64,000 nt of DNA from Symbiodinium natans. Taxonomy: Eukaryota > Sar > Dinophyceae > Suessiales > Symbiodiniaceae. The stretch covers positions 124,001-188,000 of the forward strand of contig CAJNDS010002139.1 in assembly GCA_905221605.1 (NCBI GenBank), read 5' to 3'. Positions 45,797 to 57,290 of this stretch are shown piece by piece. The notes under the pieces were generated by a model. The model searched no databases. It worked only from the letters and a program-made list of their open reading frames with translations, and was not told the DNA's origin. Within the stretch, counting starts at the first letter, position 1; each line of letters begins with the position of its first letter. Made by a program: the position numbers and the translations under genes.

Positions 45797-45890
45797 ATGT
45801 CATATGTTTTTGTACAGGTTCTCTTCAGGTGGCGGTATCGATGCTGTCCCACGCGCGTGTCTTAGGTGTTGGGCGCAATCTCTTGCACAG
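45690..45890 (-). repeat. Tandem duplication at the 5' end of the Helitron gene
   Basis: Two diverged copies about 98 bases apart share CCCGTCCACATGTCAT (45690s and 45788-45803), then GGCGGTA, CTGTCCC, TCTTAGGT and TTGCACAG-like words in order. The inner copy codes for the LRKGQLPPLSLCNDMWTG part of exon 1. The outer, upstream copy contains stops in the same frame and is decayed. Confidence 0.6.
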
Positions 45891-46149
45891 GTGGCACTTC
45901 GCACTGTGCTCGCATATCTAGCGTGTGAAGGGGGTCTGGGGTGAATTTGGAAATGGGCGGTGCATTGGTCGAATTTATATTCTCTCTGGCTCTGCAGCAG
46001 AGTAGGAGCGCGGCATGACCAGAGGAGAGTTCACTCTGCCAGTTGTTATTTTGAACAAGGAAAACAACAGAGATTCCCTTCTCTTTTCTTCTTTTTCGTT
46101 TTCATGAAGGTCTCCGGAAGGGAGAGAGAAAGCATAGGGTGTCTTTAGG
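45891..46149. other. Boundary between the Helitron gene and satellite copy 3
   Basis: About 260 bases. The first part, near 45900-45970, resembles neither neighbour. From about 46050 it becomes purine/pyrimidine-skewed (AACAAGGAAAACAACAGAG, TTCTCTTTTCTTCTTTTTCG), like a diverged piece of the skewed satellite. Clear identity with copies 1 and 2 begins at 46150. Confidence 0.5.
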
Positions 46150-49100
46150 TTGGGAACAAGGAAAGAACAGAGGCGATAGGGCGAGAGGAGGGATTTGCTG
46201 AAGCATGGGGAGGGTCTACGGACAAGGAGCCAACCCCGCTCAGTTTGCCCATCCATTGAAACAGGAAAAGAAAGGAACAGGGCCTCCATTCCCCTCTTGT
46301 TCTTCCTTTCTTGTGTTTTTGTCATATCAAGGGGAACAGGAGAAGAGAAGGGAGAGAGAAGAAGAGAGGAGAGACAACAAGGATTGCATTTGTACTGGGA
46401 AGAGCAAAGAAAAGAATAGAAGAGAGATGAATAAAGGAGAGGGAGAGACAAAATAAGGCGCAGAGAAGATGGCACTCTTCTTTATCTATCCTCTCCCCCT
46501 TATCTCTCCCTGCCCTCTTTCTTTTCGAAATAAGAAAACAAAAAGGAAGAACTATGAGAAGGAGAAGGGGACGGAAAGGATAGGCCGATAGGAGGGGTAT
46601 GATGAAGTATGGCAAGGTCCACGCGCCAGGAGTCACCCTCTGCTTACCCTTCCACTGCCTTATCATACAAGAAAGGGAAAGGGAAGCGAGAGAGGAGAGA
46701 TGACTTGGACGGCATTTTTCTGGAAGCGCAACTGTACCGGAATGTGGCCACAACAAGCAGGCCAGGGAGGCTCAGGCGGGGCAACTGTAGCGGAATGTGG
46801 CCACAACAAGCAGGCCAGGGAGGCTCAGGCGGGGCAAGTCTCTCCCCAATTAGAAAAAAACCAATCTTGCTCTTCGCAGATAGATAAGTGCCCTTCTTCC
46901 ACTTCAGGAAATCGCCTTTCCCAAATTTTGCTTTTTGAAGCGAATAAGAAAAACAACAGATAAGAAGAGAGGACAGGGAATGACTAGGTAAAGAGAGGGG
47001 CTCTTCAATTGTGCGTTACTTTTCCTTCTTGGGGGATGTCCTTTTTTTTTCTCCCTTGAAGATGCAGAAAACTATCAAAAGGAACACCCGTTCCATCGCC
47101 CATTTACTCTTCAATTCCCTTCCTTATCTCCTATGCTCTTTTCTTTAGTCATTGCAACAGGAGAAGACAGGAAAAGGGCCTCCATTCCCCTCTTGTTCTT
47201 CCTTTCTTGTGTTTTTGTCATATAAAGGGGAACAGGAGAAGAGAAGGGGAAGAGAAGGAGAGAGGAGCGATGAAAGGAACACACTTTTAATGGGAAGAGC
47301 CAAGAAAAGAATGGAAGAGAGATGAATAAAGGAGAGGGAGAGACAAAACAAGTTGCAAAGAAGATGGCGCTCTTCTTAATCCATCCCCTCTCCCTTATCT
47401 CTCCCTTCCTTTTTTCTTTTCGAAATAAGAAAAAATATGAAAAGGAGAAGGGTAAGGAAAAGAGCAGAAGAGATAGGCCGAAAAGAGTGATATGATGAAG
47501 TATGGCAAGGTCCACACGCAAGGAGTCACCCTCTGCTTACCCTCCCACTGCCCTTATCATACAAGTTCCTTTCTTGTGGTTTATCAGCTAAACGGAAACA
47601 GAAGGAGAGAAAGGAAAGAGAAGTGAGAGACGAGAGACAACAAGGAGGTCATTTTAATTTTCTGGAAGGGTATTGAAAAGAAGAGAAAAGACAAGAAACA
47701 AGGAGACGGATGGCACTGATCTTTATCTATCATCTCTCCCTTGCTTGTCTTTCCCTTTTCCCTCTATAATGAAAAAAAGGCGCCCTCTCTCGTCTTCAGG
47801 AACCCGTTCACTTTTTCCGTTTGGGAACAAGGAAAAGAACAGAGGCGATAGGGCGAGAGGAAGAATTTGCTGAAGCATGGGGAGGGTCTACGGGCAAGGA
47901 GCCAACCCCGCTCACTTGCCCCATCCATTGTGAAAAGAACAGGGCCTCCATTCCCCTCTTGTTCTTCCTTTCTTGCGTTTTTGTCATTTCAGGGGGAACA
48001 GGAGAAGAGAAGGGAAAGAGAAGGAGCGAGGAGAGATAAAAAGAACACAATTTTAATGGGAAGAGCCAAGAAAAGAATAGAAGAGAGATGAATAAAGGAG
48101 AGGGAGAGACAAAACAAGGCGCAAAGAAGATGGCACTCTTCTTTATCTATCCTCTCTCCCTTATCTCTGCAAGGAATAGAACAGACAGGAAGCAAGGAGA
48201 CGGAGTGACAAAACTTGTCGCAAAGCTTTATATATCTCCCTTGTCTCTCCCTAATTAGAAAAAACCAATCTTGCTATTCACAGATAGATAGGCGCCCTTC
48301 TTCCTCTTCAGGAAATCGCCTTTCCTTTATTTGGCTTTTTGAAGCGAATAAGAAAAACAACAGATAAGAAGAGAGGACAGGGAATGACTAGGTAAAGAGA
48401 GGAGCTCTTCAATTTTCCTCCCTTTCCTTTATCTATTGCAAGAGGAGAAGACAGGAAAAGGGCCTCCATTCCCCTCTTGTTCTTCCTTTCTTGTGTTTTT
48501 GTCATATAAAGGGGAACAGGAGAAGAGAAGGGGAAGAGAAGGAGAGAGGAGCGATGAAAGGAAGACAATTTTAAGGGGAAGAGCCAAGAAAAGAATGGAA
48601 GAGAGATGAATAAAGGAGAGGGAGAGACAAAACAAGGCGCAAAGAAGATGGCACTCTTCTTTATCTATCCTCTCTCCCTTATCTCTGCAAGGAATAGAAC
48701 AGACAGGAAGCAAGGAGACGGAGTGACAAAACTTGTCGCAAAGCTTTATATATCTCCCTTGTCTCTCCCTAATTAGAAAAAACCAATCTTGCTATTCACA
48801 GATAGATAGGTGCCCTTCTTCCTCTTCAGGAAATCGCCTTTCCCTTATTTGGCTTTTTGAAGCGAATAAGAAAAACAACAGATAAGAAGAGAGGACAGGG
48901 AATGACTAGGTAAAGAGAGGAGCTCTTCAATTTTCCTCCCTATCTCTTATGTTACTTTTCCTTCTGGGGGGATGTCCTTTTTTCTCCCTTGAAGATGCAG
49001 AAAACTATCAAAAAGAACACCCGTTCCATCGCCCATTTACTCTTCAATTCCCTTCCTTATCTCCTATGCTCTTTTCCTTATTCATTGCAACAGGAGAAGA

Positions 49101-52100
49101 CAGGAAAAGGGCTTCCATTCCCCTCCTGTTCTTCCTTTCTTGTGTTTTTTGTCATATAAAGGGGAACAGGAGAAGAGAAGGGGAAGAGAAGGAGAGAGGA
49201 GCGATGAAAGGAACACAATTTTAAGGGGAAGAGCCAAGAAAAGAATGGAAGAGAGATGAATAAAGGAGAGGGAGAGACAAAACAAGTTGCAAAGAAGATG
49301 GCGCTCTTCTTAATCCATCCCCTCTCCCTTATCTCTCCCTTCCCTTTTTCTTTTCGAAATAAGAAAAACTAAGCAGGAAGAATTATGAAAAGGAGAAGGC
49401 TTTCTTGTGGTTTACAGCTAAACGGAAGCAGAAGGAGAGAAGGGAAAGAGAAGTGAGAGAGGAGAGACAACAAGGAGGTCATTTTAATTTTCTGGAAGGG
49501 TATTGAAAAGAAGAGAAAAGACAAGAAACAAGGACACGGATGGCACTCTTCTTTATCTATCATCTCTCCCTTGCTTGTCTTTCCCTTTTCCCTCTATAAT
49601 GAAAAAAAGGCGCCCTCTCTCGTCTTCAGGAACCCGTTCACTTTTTCCGTTTGGGAACAAGGAAAAGAACAGAGGCGATAGGGCGAGAGGAAGAATTTGC
49701 TGAAGCATGGGGAGGGTCTACGGGCAAGGAGCCAACCCCGCTCACTTGCCCCATCCATTGTGAAAAGAACAGGGCCTCCATTCCCCTCTTGTTCTTCCTT
49801 TCTTGCGTTTTTGTCATTTAAGGGGGAACAGGAGAAGAGAAGGGAAAGAGAAGGAGCGAGGAGAGATAAAAGAACACAATTTTAATGGGAAGAGCCAAGA
49901 AAAGAATAGAAGAGAGATGAATAAAGGAGAGGGAGAGACAAAACAAGGCGCAAAGAAGATGGCACTCTTCTTTATCTATCCTCTCTCCCTTATCTCTGCA
50001 AGGAATAGAACAGACAGGAAGCAAGGAGACGGAGTGACAAAACTTGTCGCAAAGCTTTATATATCTCCCTTGTCTCTCCCTAATTAGAAAAAACCAATCT
50101 TGCTATTCACAGATAGATAGGTGCCCTTCTTCCTCTTCAGGGAATCGCCTTTCCCTTATTTTGCTTTTTGAAGCGAATAAGAAAAACAACAGATAAGAAG
50201 AGAGGACAGGGAATGACTAGGTAAAGAGAGGAGCTCTTCAATTTTCCTCCCTATCTCTTATGTTACTTTTCCTCCTTGGGGGATGTCCTTTTTTCTCCCT
50301 TGAAGATGCAGAAAACTATCAAAAAGAACACCCGTTCCATCGCCCATTTACTCTTCAATTCCCTTCCTTATCTCCTATGCTCTTTTCCTTATTCATTGCA
50401 ACAGGAGAAGACAGGAAAAGGGCTTCCATTCCCCTCCTGTTCTTCCTTTCTTGTGTTTTTTGTCATATAAAGGGGAACAGGAGAAGAGAAGGGAAAGAGA
50501 AGGAGAGATGAGCGATAAAAAGAACACAATTTTAATGGGAAGAGCCAAGAAAAGAATGGAAGAGAGATGAATAAAGGAGAGGGAGAGACAAAACAAGTTG
50601 CAAAGAAGATGGCGCTCTTCTTAATCCATCCCCTCTCCCTTATCTCTCCCTTCCCTTTTTCTTTTTGAAATAAGAAAAACTAAGCAGGAAGAATTATGAA
50701 AAGGAGAAGGCTTTCTTGTGGTTTACAGCTAAACGGAAGCAGAAGGAGAGAAGGGAAAGAGAAGTGAGAGAGGAGAGACAACAAGGAGGTCATTTTAATT
50801 TTCTGGAAGGGTATTGAAAAGAAGAGAAAAGACAAGAAACAAGGACACGGATGGCACTCTTCTTTATCTATCATCTCTCCCTTGCTTGTCTTTCCCTTTT
50901 CCCTCTATAATGAAAAAAAGGCGCCCTCTCTCGTCTTCAGGAACCCGTTCACTTTTTCCGTTTGGGAACAAGGAAAAGAACAGAGGCGATAGGGCGAGAG
51001 GAAGAATTTGCTGAAGCATGGGGAGGGTCTACGGGCAAGGAGCCAACCCCGCTCACTTGCCCCATCCATTGTGAAAAGAACAGGGCCTCCATTCCCCTCT
51101 TGTTCTTCCTTTCTTGCGTTTTTGTCATTTAAGGGGGAACAGGAGAAGAGAAGGGAAAGAGAAGGAGCGAGGAGAGATAAAAAGAACACAATTTTAATGG
51201 GAAGAGCCAAGAAAAGAATAGAAGAGAGATGAATAAAGGAGAGGGAGAGACAAAACAAGGCGCAAAGAAGATGGCACTCTTCTTTATCTATCCTCTCTCC
51301 CTTATCTCTGCAAGGAATAGAACAGACAGGAAGCAAGGAGACGGAGTGACAAAACTTGTCGCAAAGCTTTATATATCTCCCTTGTCTCTCCCTAATTAGA
51401 AAAAACCAATCTTGCTATTCACAGATAGATAGGTGCCCTTCTTCCTCTTCAGGAAATCGCCTTTCCCTTATTTTGCTTTTTGAAGCGAATAAGAAAAACA
51501 ACAGATAAGAAGAGAGGACAGGGAATGACTAGGTAAAGAGAGGAGCTCTTCAATTTTCCTCCCTATCTCTTATGTTACTTTTCCTCCTTGGGGGATGTCC
51601 TTTTTTCTCCCTTGAAGATGCAGAAAACTATCAAAAAGAACACCCGTTCCATCGCCCATTTACTCTTCAATTCCCTTCCTTATCTCCTATGCTCTTTTCC
51701 TTATTCATTGCAACAGGAGAAGACAGGAAAAGGGCTTCCATTCCCCTCCTGTTCTTCCTTTCTTGTGTTTTTTGTCATATAAAGGGGAACAGGAGAAGAG
51801 AAGGGAAAGAGAAGGAGAGATGAGCGATAAAAAGAACACAATTTTAATGGGAAGAGCCAAGAAAAGAATGGAAGAGAGATGAATAAAGGAGAGGGAGAGA
51901 CAAAACAAGGAGCAAAGAAGATGGCACTCTTCTTTATCTATCCTCTTTCCCTTATCTCTGCAAGGAATAGAACAGACAGGAAGCAAGGAGACGGAGTGAC
52001 AAAACTTGTCGCAAAGCTTTATATATCTCCCTTGTCTCTCCCTAATTAGAAAAAGCCAATCTTGCTATTCACAGATAGGTGCCCTTCTTCCTCTTCAGGG

Positions 52101-52310
52101 AATCGCCTTTCCCTTATTTTGCGTTTTGAAGCGACTAAGAAAAACAACAGATAAGAAGAGAGGACAGGGAATGACTAAATAAAAAGAGGAGCTCTTCAAT
52201 GTCCCTCCCTTTTTCTTATGTTACTTTTCCTTCTTGGGGGGTCCTTTTTCCTCCCTTGAAGATGCAGAAAACGATCAAAAAGGACACCCGTTCCATCGCC
52301 TATATATAGG
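46150..52310. repeat. Purine/pyrimidine-skewed tandem block, copy 3
   Basis: The longest version of the block. Paired units recur almost exactly: GGGGGATGTCCTTTTTTCTC lies at about 48966, 50277 and 51589 (1,311 and 1,312 bases apart). One unit (47950 to 48470) is shortened to 520 bp by an internal deletion. Confidence 0.85.
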
Positions 52311-52675
52311 GAGACAGAGAAATCATGAGCATCAGCTGGGTTTGCTGCACCACTCAAAACTTCTCAAGTGACCTAGGCGCACTCTGCGCCTATCAGAGTA
52401 CATTACAAGTACATAGGGGCACTCTGCGCCTATCAGAGTACATTACAAGTACAAGTGCAAGTACAAGCCTTCGTTTTTGATGTAGAGGGCACGAAAGGTG
52501 GAGGAGGGCTGGGGGGGGTGGGGTAAAAGAATTATATAAAACCACTTATAAGGTTTATACAGTTTATGAAGTGGGCTCTTTTTTCTCCTTTGGCTAATTT
52601 TGGGCAACATTTGCCCTTTGGGCCCAATTTGGCCTCAAAAAAACGGCCCCAAAGGGCCCAACAATGGGAAACGTG

Positions 52676-53310
52676 CGGCTGGATTTGGCCAAATTTTGCC
52701 GGACAGTCTGCGGGCAAAATTTGGCCAAATCGAGCTGCTCGTCGTACGCGATGAGAAATGCGCGGCTCGATTTGGCCAAATTTTGCCGGGCAGCCTCCGG
52801 GCAAAATTTGGCCAAATCGGGCTGCTCTTCGTAGGCGATGAGAAAGGTGCGGCTCTATTTGGCCAAATTTTGGCGGGCAACTTTCGGACAAAATTTGGCC
52901 AAATCAGGCTCTTCGTACGCGATGAGAAAGGCGCGGCTCGATTTGGCCAAATTTTGCCGGGCAGCTTTCGGGCAAAATTTGGCCAAATCGGGCTGCGCTT
53001 CGTAGGCGATGAGAAATGCGCGGCTCGATTTGGCCAAATTTTGCCGAGCAGCTTTCGGGCAAAATTTGGCCAAATCGGGCTGCTCTTCGTAGGCGATGAG
53101 AAATGCGCGGCTCGATTTGGCCAAATTTTGCCGAGCAGCTTTCGGGCAAAATTTGGCCAAATCGGGCTGCTCTTCGTAGGCGATGAGAAAGGCGCGGCTC
53201 GATTTGGCCAAATTTTGCCGGGCAGCCTTCGGGCAAAATTTGGCCAAATCGGGCAGCTCTTCGTATGCGATGAGAAGTGCGCGGCTCGATTTGGCCAAGT
53301 TTTGCCCGGA
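52676..53310. repeat. 87-bp hairpin satellite, copy 3, first block
   Basis: About seven units with the same perfect 20-bp inverted repeat and 12-nt spacer as in copy 1. A few substitutions break individual stems, for example CTATTTGGCC at about 52855. Confidence 0.9.
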
Positions 53311-54139
53311 GCTTCCCCCCCTCCCAAGAATTTAATAATGATTAATTTAAGTACGACGGGGAGGTTTCGGATTGAAATTATTTAAATTATTTAATTCTTA
53401 GGGGGCGGGGAGGGTGGTTCCCCCCCCCTTTTCGGATTTAAACTATTTAAACTATATAAGTTATTTACATTATTTGAACTATTTAAATTGTTTAAATTAT
53501 GTAATTTGTTTAATCAAAGCTTTTTATAACTCCCTTGTCTCTCCCTAATTAGAAAAAACCAATCTTGCTATTCACAGATAGGTGCCCTTCTTCCTCTTCA
53601 GGAAATCGCCTTTCCCTTATTTTGCGTTTTGAAGCGACTAAGAAAAACAACAGATACGAAGAGAGGACAGGGAATGACTAAGTAAAGAGAGGGGCTCTTC
53701 AATGTCCCTCCCTTTGTCTTATGTTACTTTTCCTTCTTGGGGGGTCCTTTTTCTCCATTCAAGATGCAGAAAACGATCAAAAAGGACACCCGTTCCATCG
53801 CCCATATATAGGGAGACAGAGAAATCATGAGCATCAGCTGGGTTTGCTGCACCACTCAAAACTTCTCAAGTGACCTAGGCACACTCTGCGCCTATCAGAG
53901 TACATTACAAGTACAAGTGCAAGTACAAGCCTTCGTTTTTGAGGTAGAGGGCACGAAAGGTGGAGGAGGGCTGGGGGGGTGGGGTAAAAGAATTATATAA
54001 AACTACTTACAAGGTTTATACAGTTTATGAAGTGGGCTCTTTTTCTCTCCTTTGGCTAATTTTGGGCAACATTTGCCCTTTGGGCCCAATTTGGCCCCAA
54101 AAAAACGGCCCCAAAGGGCCCAACAATGGGAAACGTGCG

Positions 54140-54437
54140 GCTGGATTTGGCCAAATTTTGCCGGACAGTCTGCGGGCAAAATTTGGCCAAATCGGGCTGC
54201 TCGTCGTACGCGATGAGAAATGCGCGGCTCGATTTGGCCAAATTTTGCCGGGCAGCCTCTGGGCAAAATTTGGCCAAATCGGGCTGCTTTTCGTAGGCGA
54301 TGAGAAAGGCGCGGCTCGATTTGGCCAAATTTTGACGGGCAGCCTTCGGGCAAAATTTGGCCAAATCGGGCAGCTCTTCGTATGCGATGAGAAAGGCGCG
54401 GCTCGATTTGGCCAAATTTTGCCGGGCAGCCTTCGGG
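54140..54437. repeat. 87-bp hairpin satellite, copy 3, second block
   Basis: Three to four units. The last stops within the spacer (GGGCAGCCTTCGGG) and joins TCGTTTAAATCG of the AT-rich satellite directly. This junction differs from that in copy 1 (25968), so the fusion of the two satellites arose or moved more than once. Confidence 0.85.
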
Positions 54438-56690
54438 TCGTTTAAATCGTTTAAATCGTTTAAATCGTTTAAATTAATTTAATTGTGGTGGGAGGTGAGT
54501 ACAGACAGGCACAGAGCCAATTAAATTATTTAAATCCGACGCCTCAATTAAATAATTTAATTAGACCGTAGGATTTAAATGATTTAATTGGTTTATGGCT
54601 TGGCTGAGTCCCCCCACAATTAAATTAATTTAAACGATTTAAACGATTTAAACGATTTAATTGGGTCCAATTAAATCGTTTAAATCCGACGCCTCAATTA
54701 AATAATTTAATTCGACCGTAGGATTTAAACGATTTAATTGGGTCCAATTAAATCGTTTAAATCCGACGCCTCAATTAAATAATTTAATTGGACCGTAGGA
54801 TTTAAACGATTTAATTGGGCCCAATTAAATCGTTTAAATCGTTTAAATCGTTTAAATCGTTTAAATTAATTTAATTGTGGTGGGAGGTGAGTACAGACAG
54901 GCACAGAGCCAATTAAATTATTTAAATCCGACGCCTCAATTAAATAATTTAATTAGACCGTAGGATTTAAATGATTTAATTGGTTTATGGCTTGGCTGAG
55001 TCCCCCCACAATTAAATTAATTTAAACGATTTAAACGATTTAAACGATTTAAACGATTTAATTGGGTCCAATTAAATCGTTTAAATCCGACGCCTCAATT
55101 AAATAATTTAATTCGACCGTAGGATTTAAACGATTTAATTGGGTCCAATTAAATCGTTTAAATCCGACGCCTCAATTAAATAATTTAATTGGACCGTAGG
55201 ATTTAAACGATTTAATTGGGCCCAATTAAATCGTTTAAATCGTTTAAATCGTTTAAATCGTTTAAATTAATTTAATTGTGGTGGGAGGTGAATAATTAAA
55301 TTATTTAAATCCGACGCCTCAATTAAATAATTTAATTAGACCGTAGGATTTAAATGATTTAATTGGTTTATGGCTTGGCTGAGTCCCCCCACAATTAAAT
55401 TAATTTAAACGATTTAAACGATTTAAACGATTTAAACGATTTAATTGGGTCCAATTAAATCGTTTAAATCCGACGCCTCAATTAAATAATTTAATTCGAC
55501 CGTAGGATTTAAACGATTTAATTGGGTCCAATTAAATCGTTTAAATCCGACGCCTCAATTAAATAATTTAATTGGACCGTAGGATTTAAACGATTTAATT
55601 GGGCCCAATTAAATCGTTTAAATCGTTTAAATCGTTTAAATCGTTTAAATTAATTTAATTGTGGTGGGAGGTGAATACAGACAGGCACAGAGCCAATTAA
55701 ATTATTTAAATCCGACGCCTCAATTAAATAATTTAATTAGACCGTAGGATTTAAATGATTTAATTGGTTTATGGCTTGGCTGAGTCCCCCCACAATTAAA
55801 TTAATTTAAACGATTTAAACGATTTAAACGATTTAAACGATTGGGTCCAATTAAATCGTTTAAATCCGACGCCTCAATTAAATAATTTAATTCGACCGTA
55901 GGATTTAAACGATTTAATTGGGTCCAATTAAATCGTTTAAATCCGACGCCTCAATTAAATAATTTAATTGGACCGTAGGATTTAAACGATTTAATTGGGC
56001 CCAATTAAATCGTTTAAATCGTTTAAATCGTTTAAATCGTTTAAATTTTAAATTAATTTAATTGTGGTGGGAGGTGAGTACAGACAGGCACAGAGCCAAT
56101 TAAATTATTTAAATCCGACGCCTCAATTAAATAATTTTATTAGACCGTAGGATTTAAATGATTTAATTGGTTTATGGCTTGGCTGAGTCCCCCCACAATT
56201 AAATTAATTTAAACGATTTAAACGATTTAAACGATTTAAACGATTTAATTGGGTCCAATTAAATCGTTTAAATCCGACGCCTCAATTAAATAATTTAAAT
56301 AGACCGTAGGATTTAAACGATTTAATTGGGTCCAATTAAATCGTTTAAATCCGACGCCTCAATTAAATAATTTCATTCGACCGTAGGATTTAAACAATTT
56401 AATTGGGCCCAATTAAATCGTTTAAATCCGACGCCTCAATTAAATAATTTAATTGGACCGTAGGATTTAAACGATTTAATTGGACCCAATTAAATCGTTT
56501 AAATCGTTTAAATCGTTTAAATCGTTTAAATTAATTTAATTGTGGTGGGAGGTGAGTATAGACAAGCACAGAGCCAATTAAATTATTTAAATCCGACGCC
56601 TTACTTATTCAAAAAAATAGGGCGTAGGATTTAAATAATTTAATTAAGCTCTCTCTATTTAAATAGTTTAATTTATTTAAATAAATTAAA
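54438..56690. repeat. AT-rich palindromic satellite, copy 3
   Basis: The same 77-bp palindromic units and GTGGTGGGAGGTGA-marked higher-order units as in copy 1, here with six markers (about 54485 to 56542). One unit near 55290 has lost the CAGACAGGCACAGAGCC segment. The final 700 bases closely match the end of copy 1. Confidence 0.9.
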
Positions 56691-56721
56691 TTATTTTCTG
56701 CTTATTAAAAAAAAAGGAATG

Positions 56722-56742
56722 AGCTAAATAGACCCTAAAGGC
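56722..56742 (-). repeat. Right terminal inverted repeat, copy 3
   Basis: The same 21 bases as 28162-28182, preceded by AAAAAGGAATG and followed by TGCTCTTTC and then (AT)n. Confidence 0.85.
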
Positions 56743-56751
56743 TGCTCTTTC

Positions 56752-56940
56752 ATATATATATATATACACTATATATGTGCTATATATTTGCTATATATAT
56801 ATATACTATATGTATATTTTATATGACTTATGAACCAAAACAACTACACTAGATATACTACATATATATATAACACTCTATATATATATATATATGTATA
56901 TAGTCTATATTTATATATATATATATATACGATATGCACA
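56752..56940. repeat. TA-rich tract at the right edge of copy 3
   Basis: TA dinucleotides with CTATATAT and ATACTA variants, broken by one short mixed stretch at about 56822-56855. Resembles the tract to the left of copy 1. Confidence 0.9.
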
Positions 56941-56969
56941 TATACTACATGTATACACTAGGCACAAAC

Positions 56970-57290
56970 ATGGAAAAACAAAAGCAACCGTCAAAAGCAG
57001 AAAGCCAAAAAATGACCTGAAACAAAAAGGAGCTAAGAGAAAAAGCAAAAGCAAAAGCAGAAGCACAAGCAAGAGCAAAACCAAAAGAAAAAGCAACAGG
57101 AAAAGCAAAAGCAAAAGCGACAAGCAAAAAGCGACAAGCAATTCAGACAGGCAAAAAACGACAAGCGAAAAGCAGAAAGCGAAAAGCATAGGCAGAAACA
57201 AGGAGAAAGGAACAAAAACAAGCAAAACAAAAAAAAAAAAAAAAAAACAAACAAACAAGATCAAAAAAAAAATACCAAAAAAAATGTTCT
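56970..57290 (+). repeat. A-rich AAAAGC / AAAGCG low-complexity tract
   Basis: Imperfect hexamer-like repeats of AAAAGC, AGCAAA and GACAAGC pass into a poly-A run at about 57228-57248. They give a Lys/Ser-rich open frame on the plus strand that is not a credible gene. Confidence 0.85.

Larger units (their letters stand above)
46150..56751 (+). mobile_element. Satellite-built element, copy 3 (left end missing)
   Basis: Identity with copy 1 starts abruptly at 46150 (matching 20469), so about 0.9 kb of the left end, with its terminal repeat, is absent. The skewed block has nine units (marker at about 46289, 47187, 47950, 48470, 49118, 49760, 50428, 51072 and 51740). Units from about 49 kb alternate 642-648 and 668 bp, so they form a two-unit higher-order repeat of about 1,311 bp. 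The 40-bp hairpin repeat follows at 52373, then the 87-bp satellite (52676-53310), a repeated skewed-end segment (53520-54130), more 87-bp units (54140-54437) and the AT-rich satellite (54438-56690). The right terminal repeat is intact at 56722-56742, followed by a TA tract. Confidence 0.6.
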
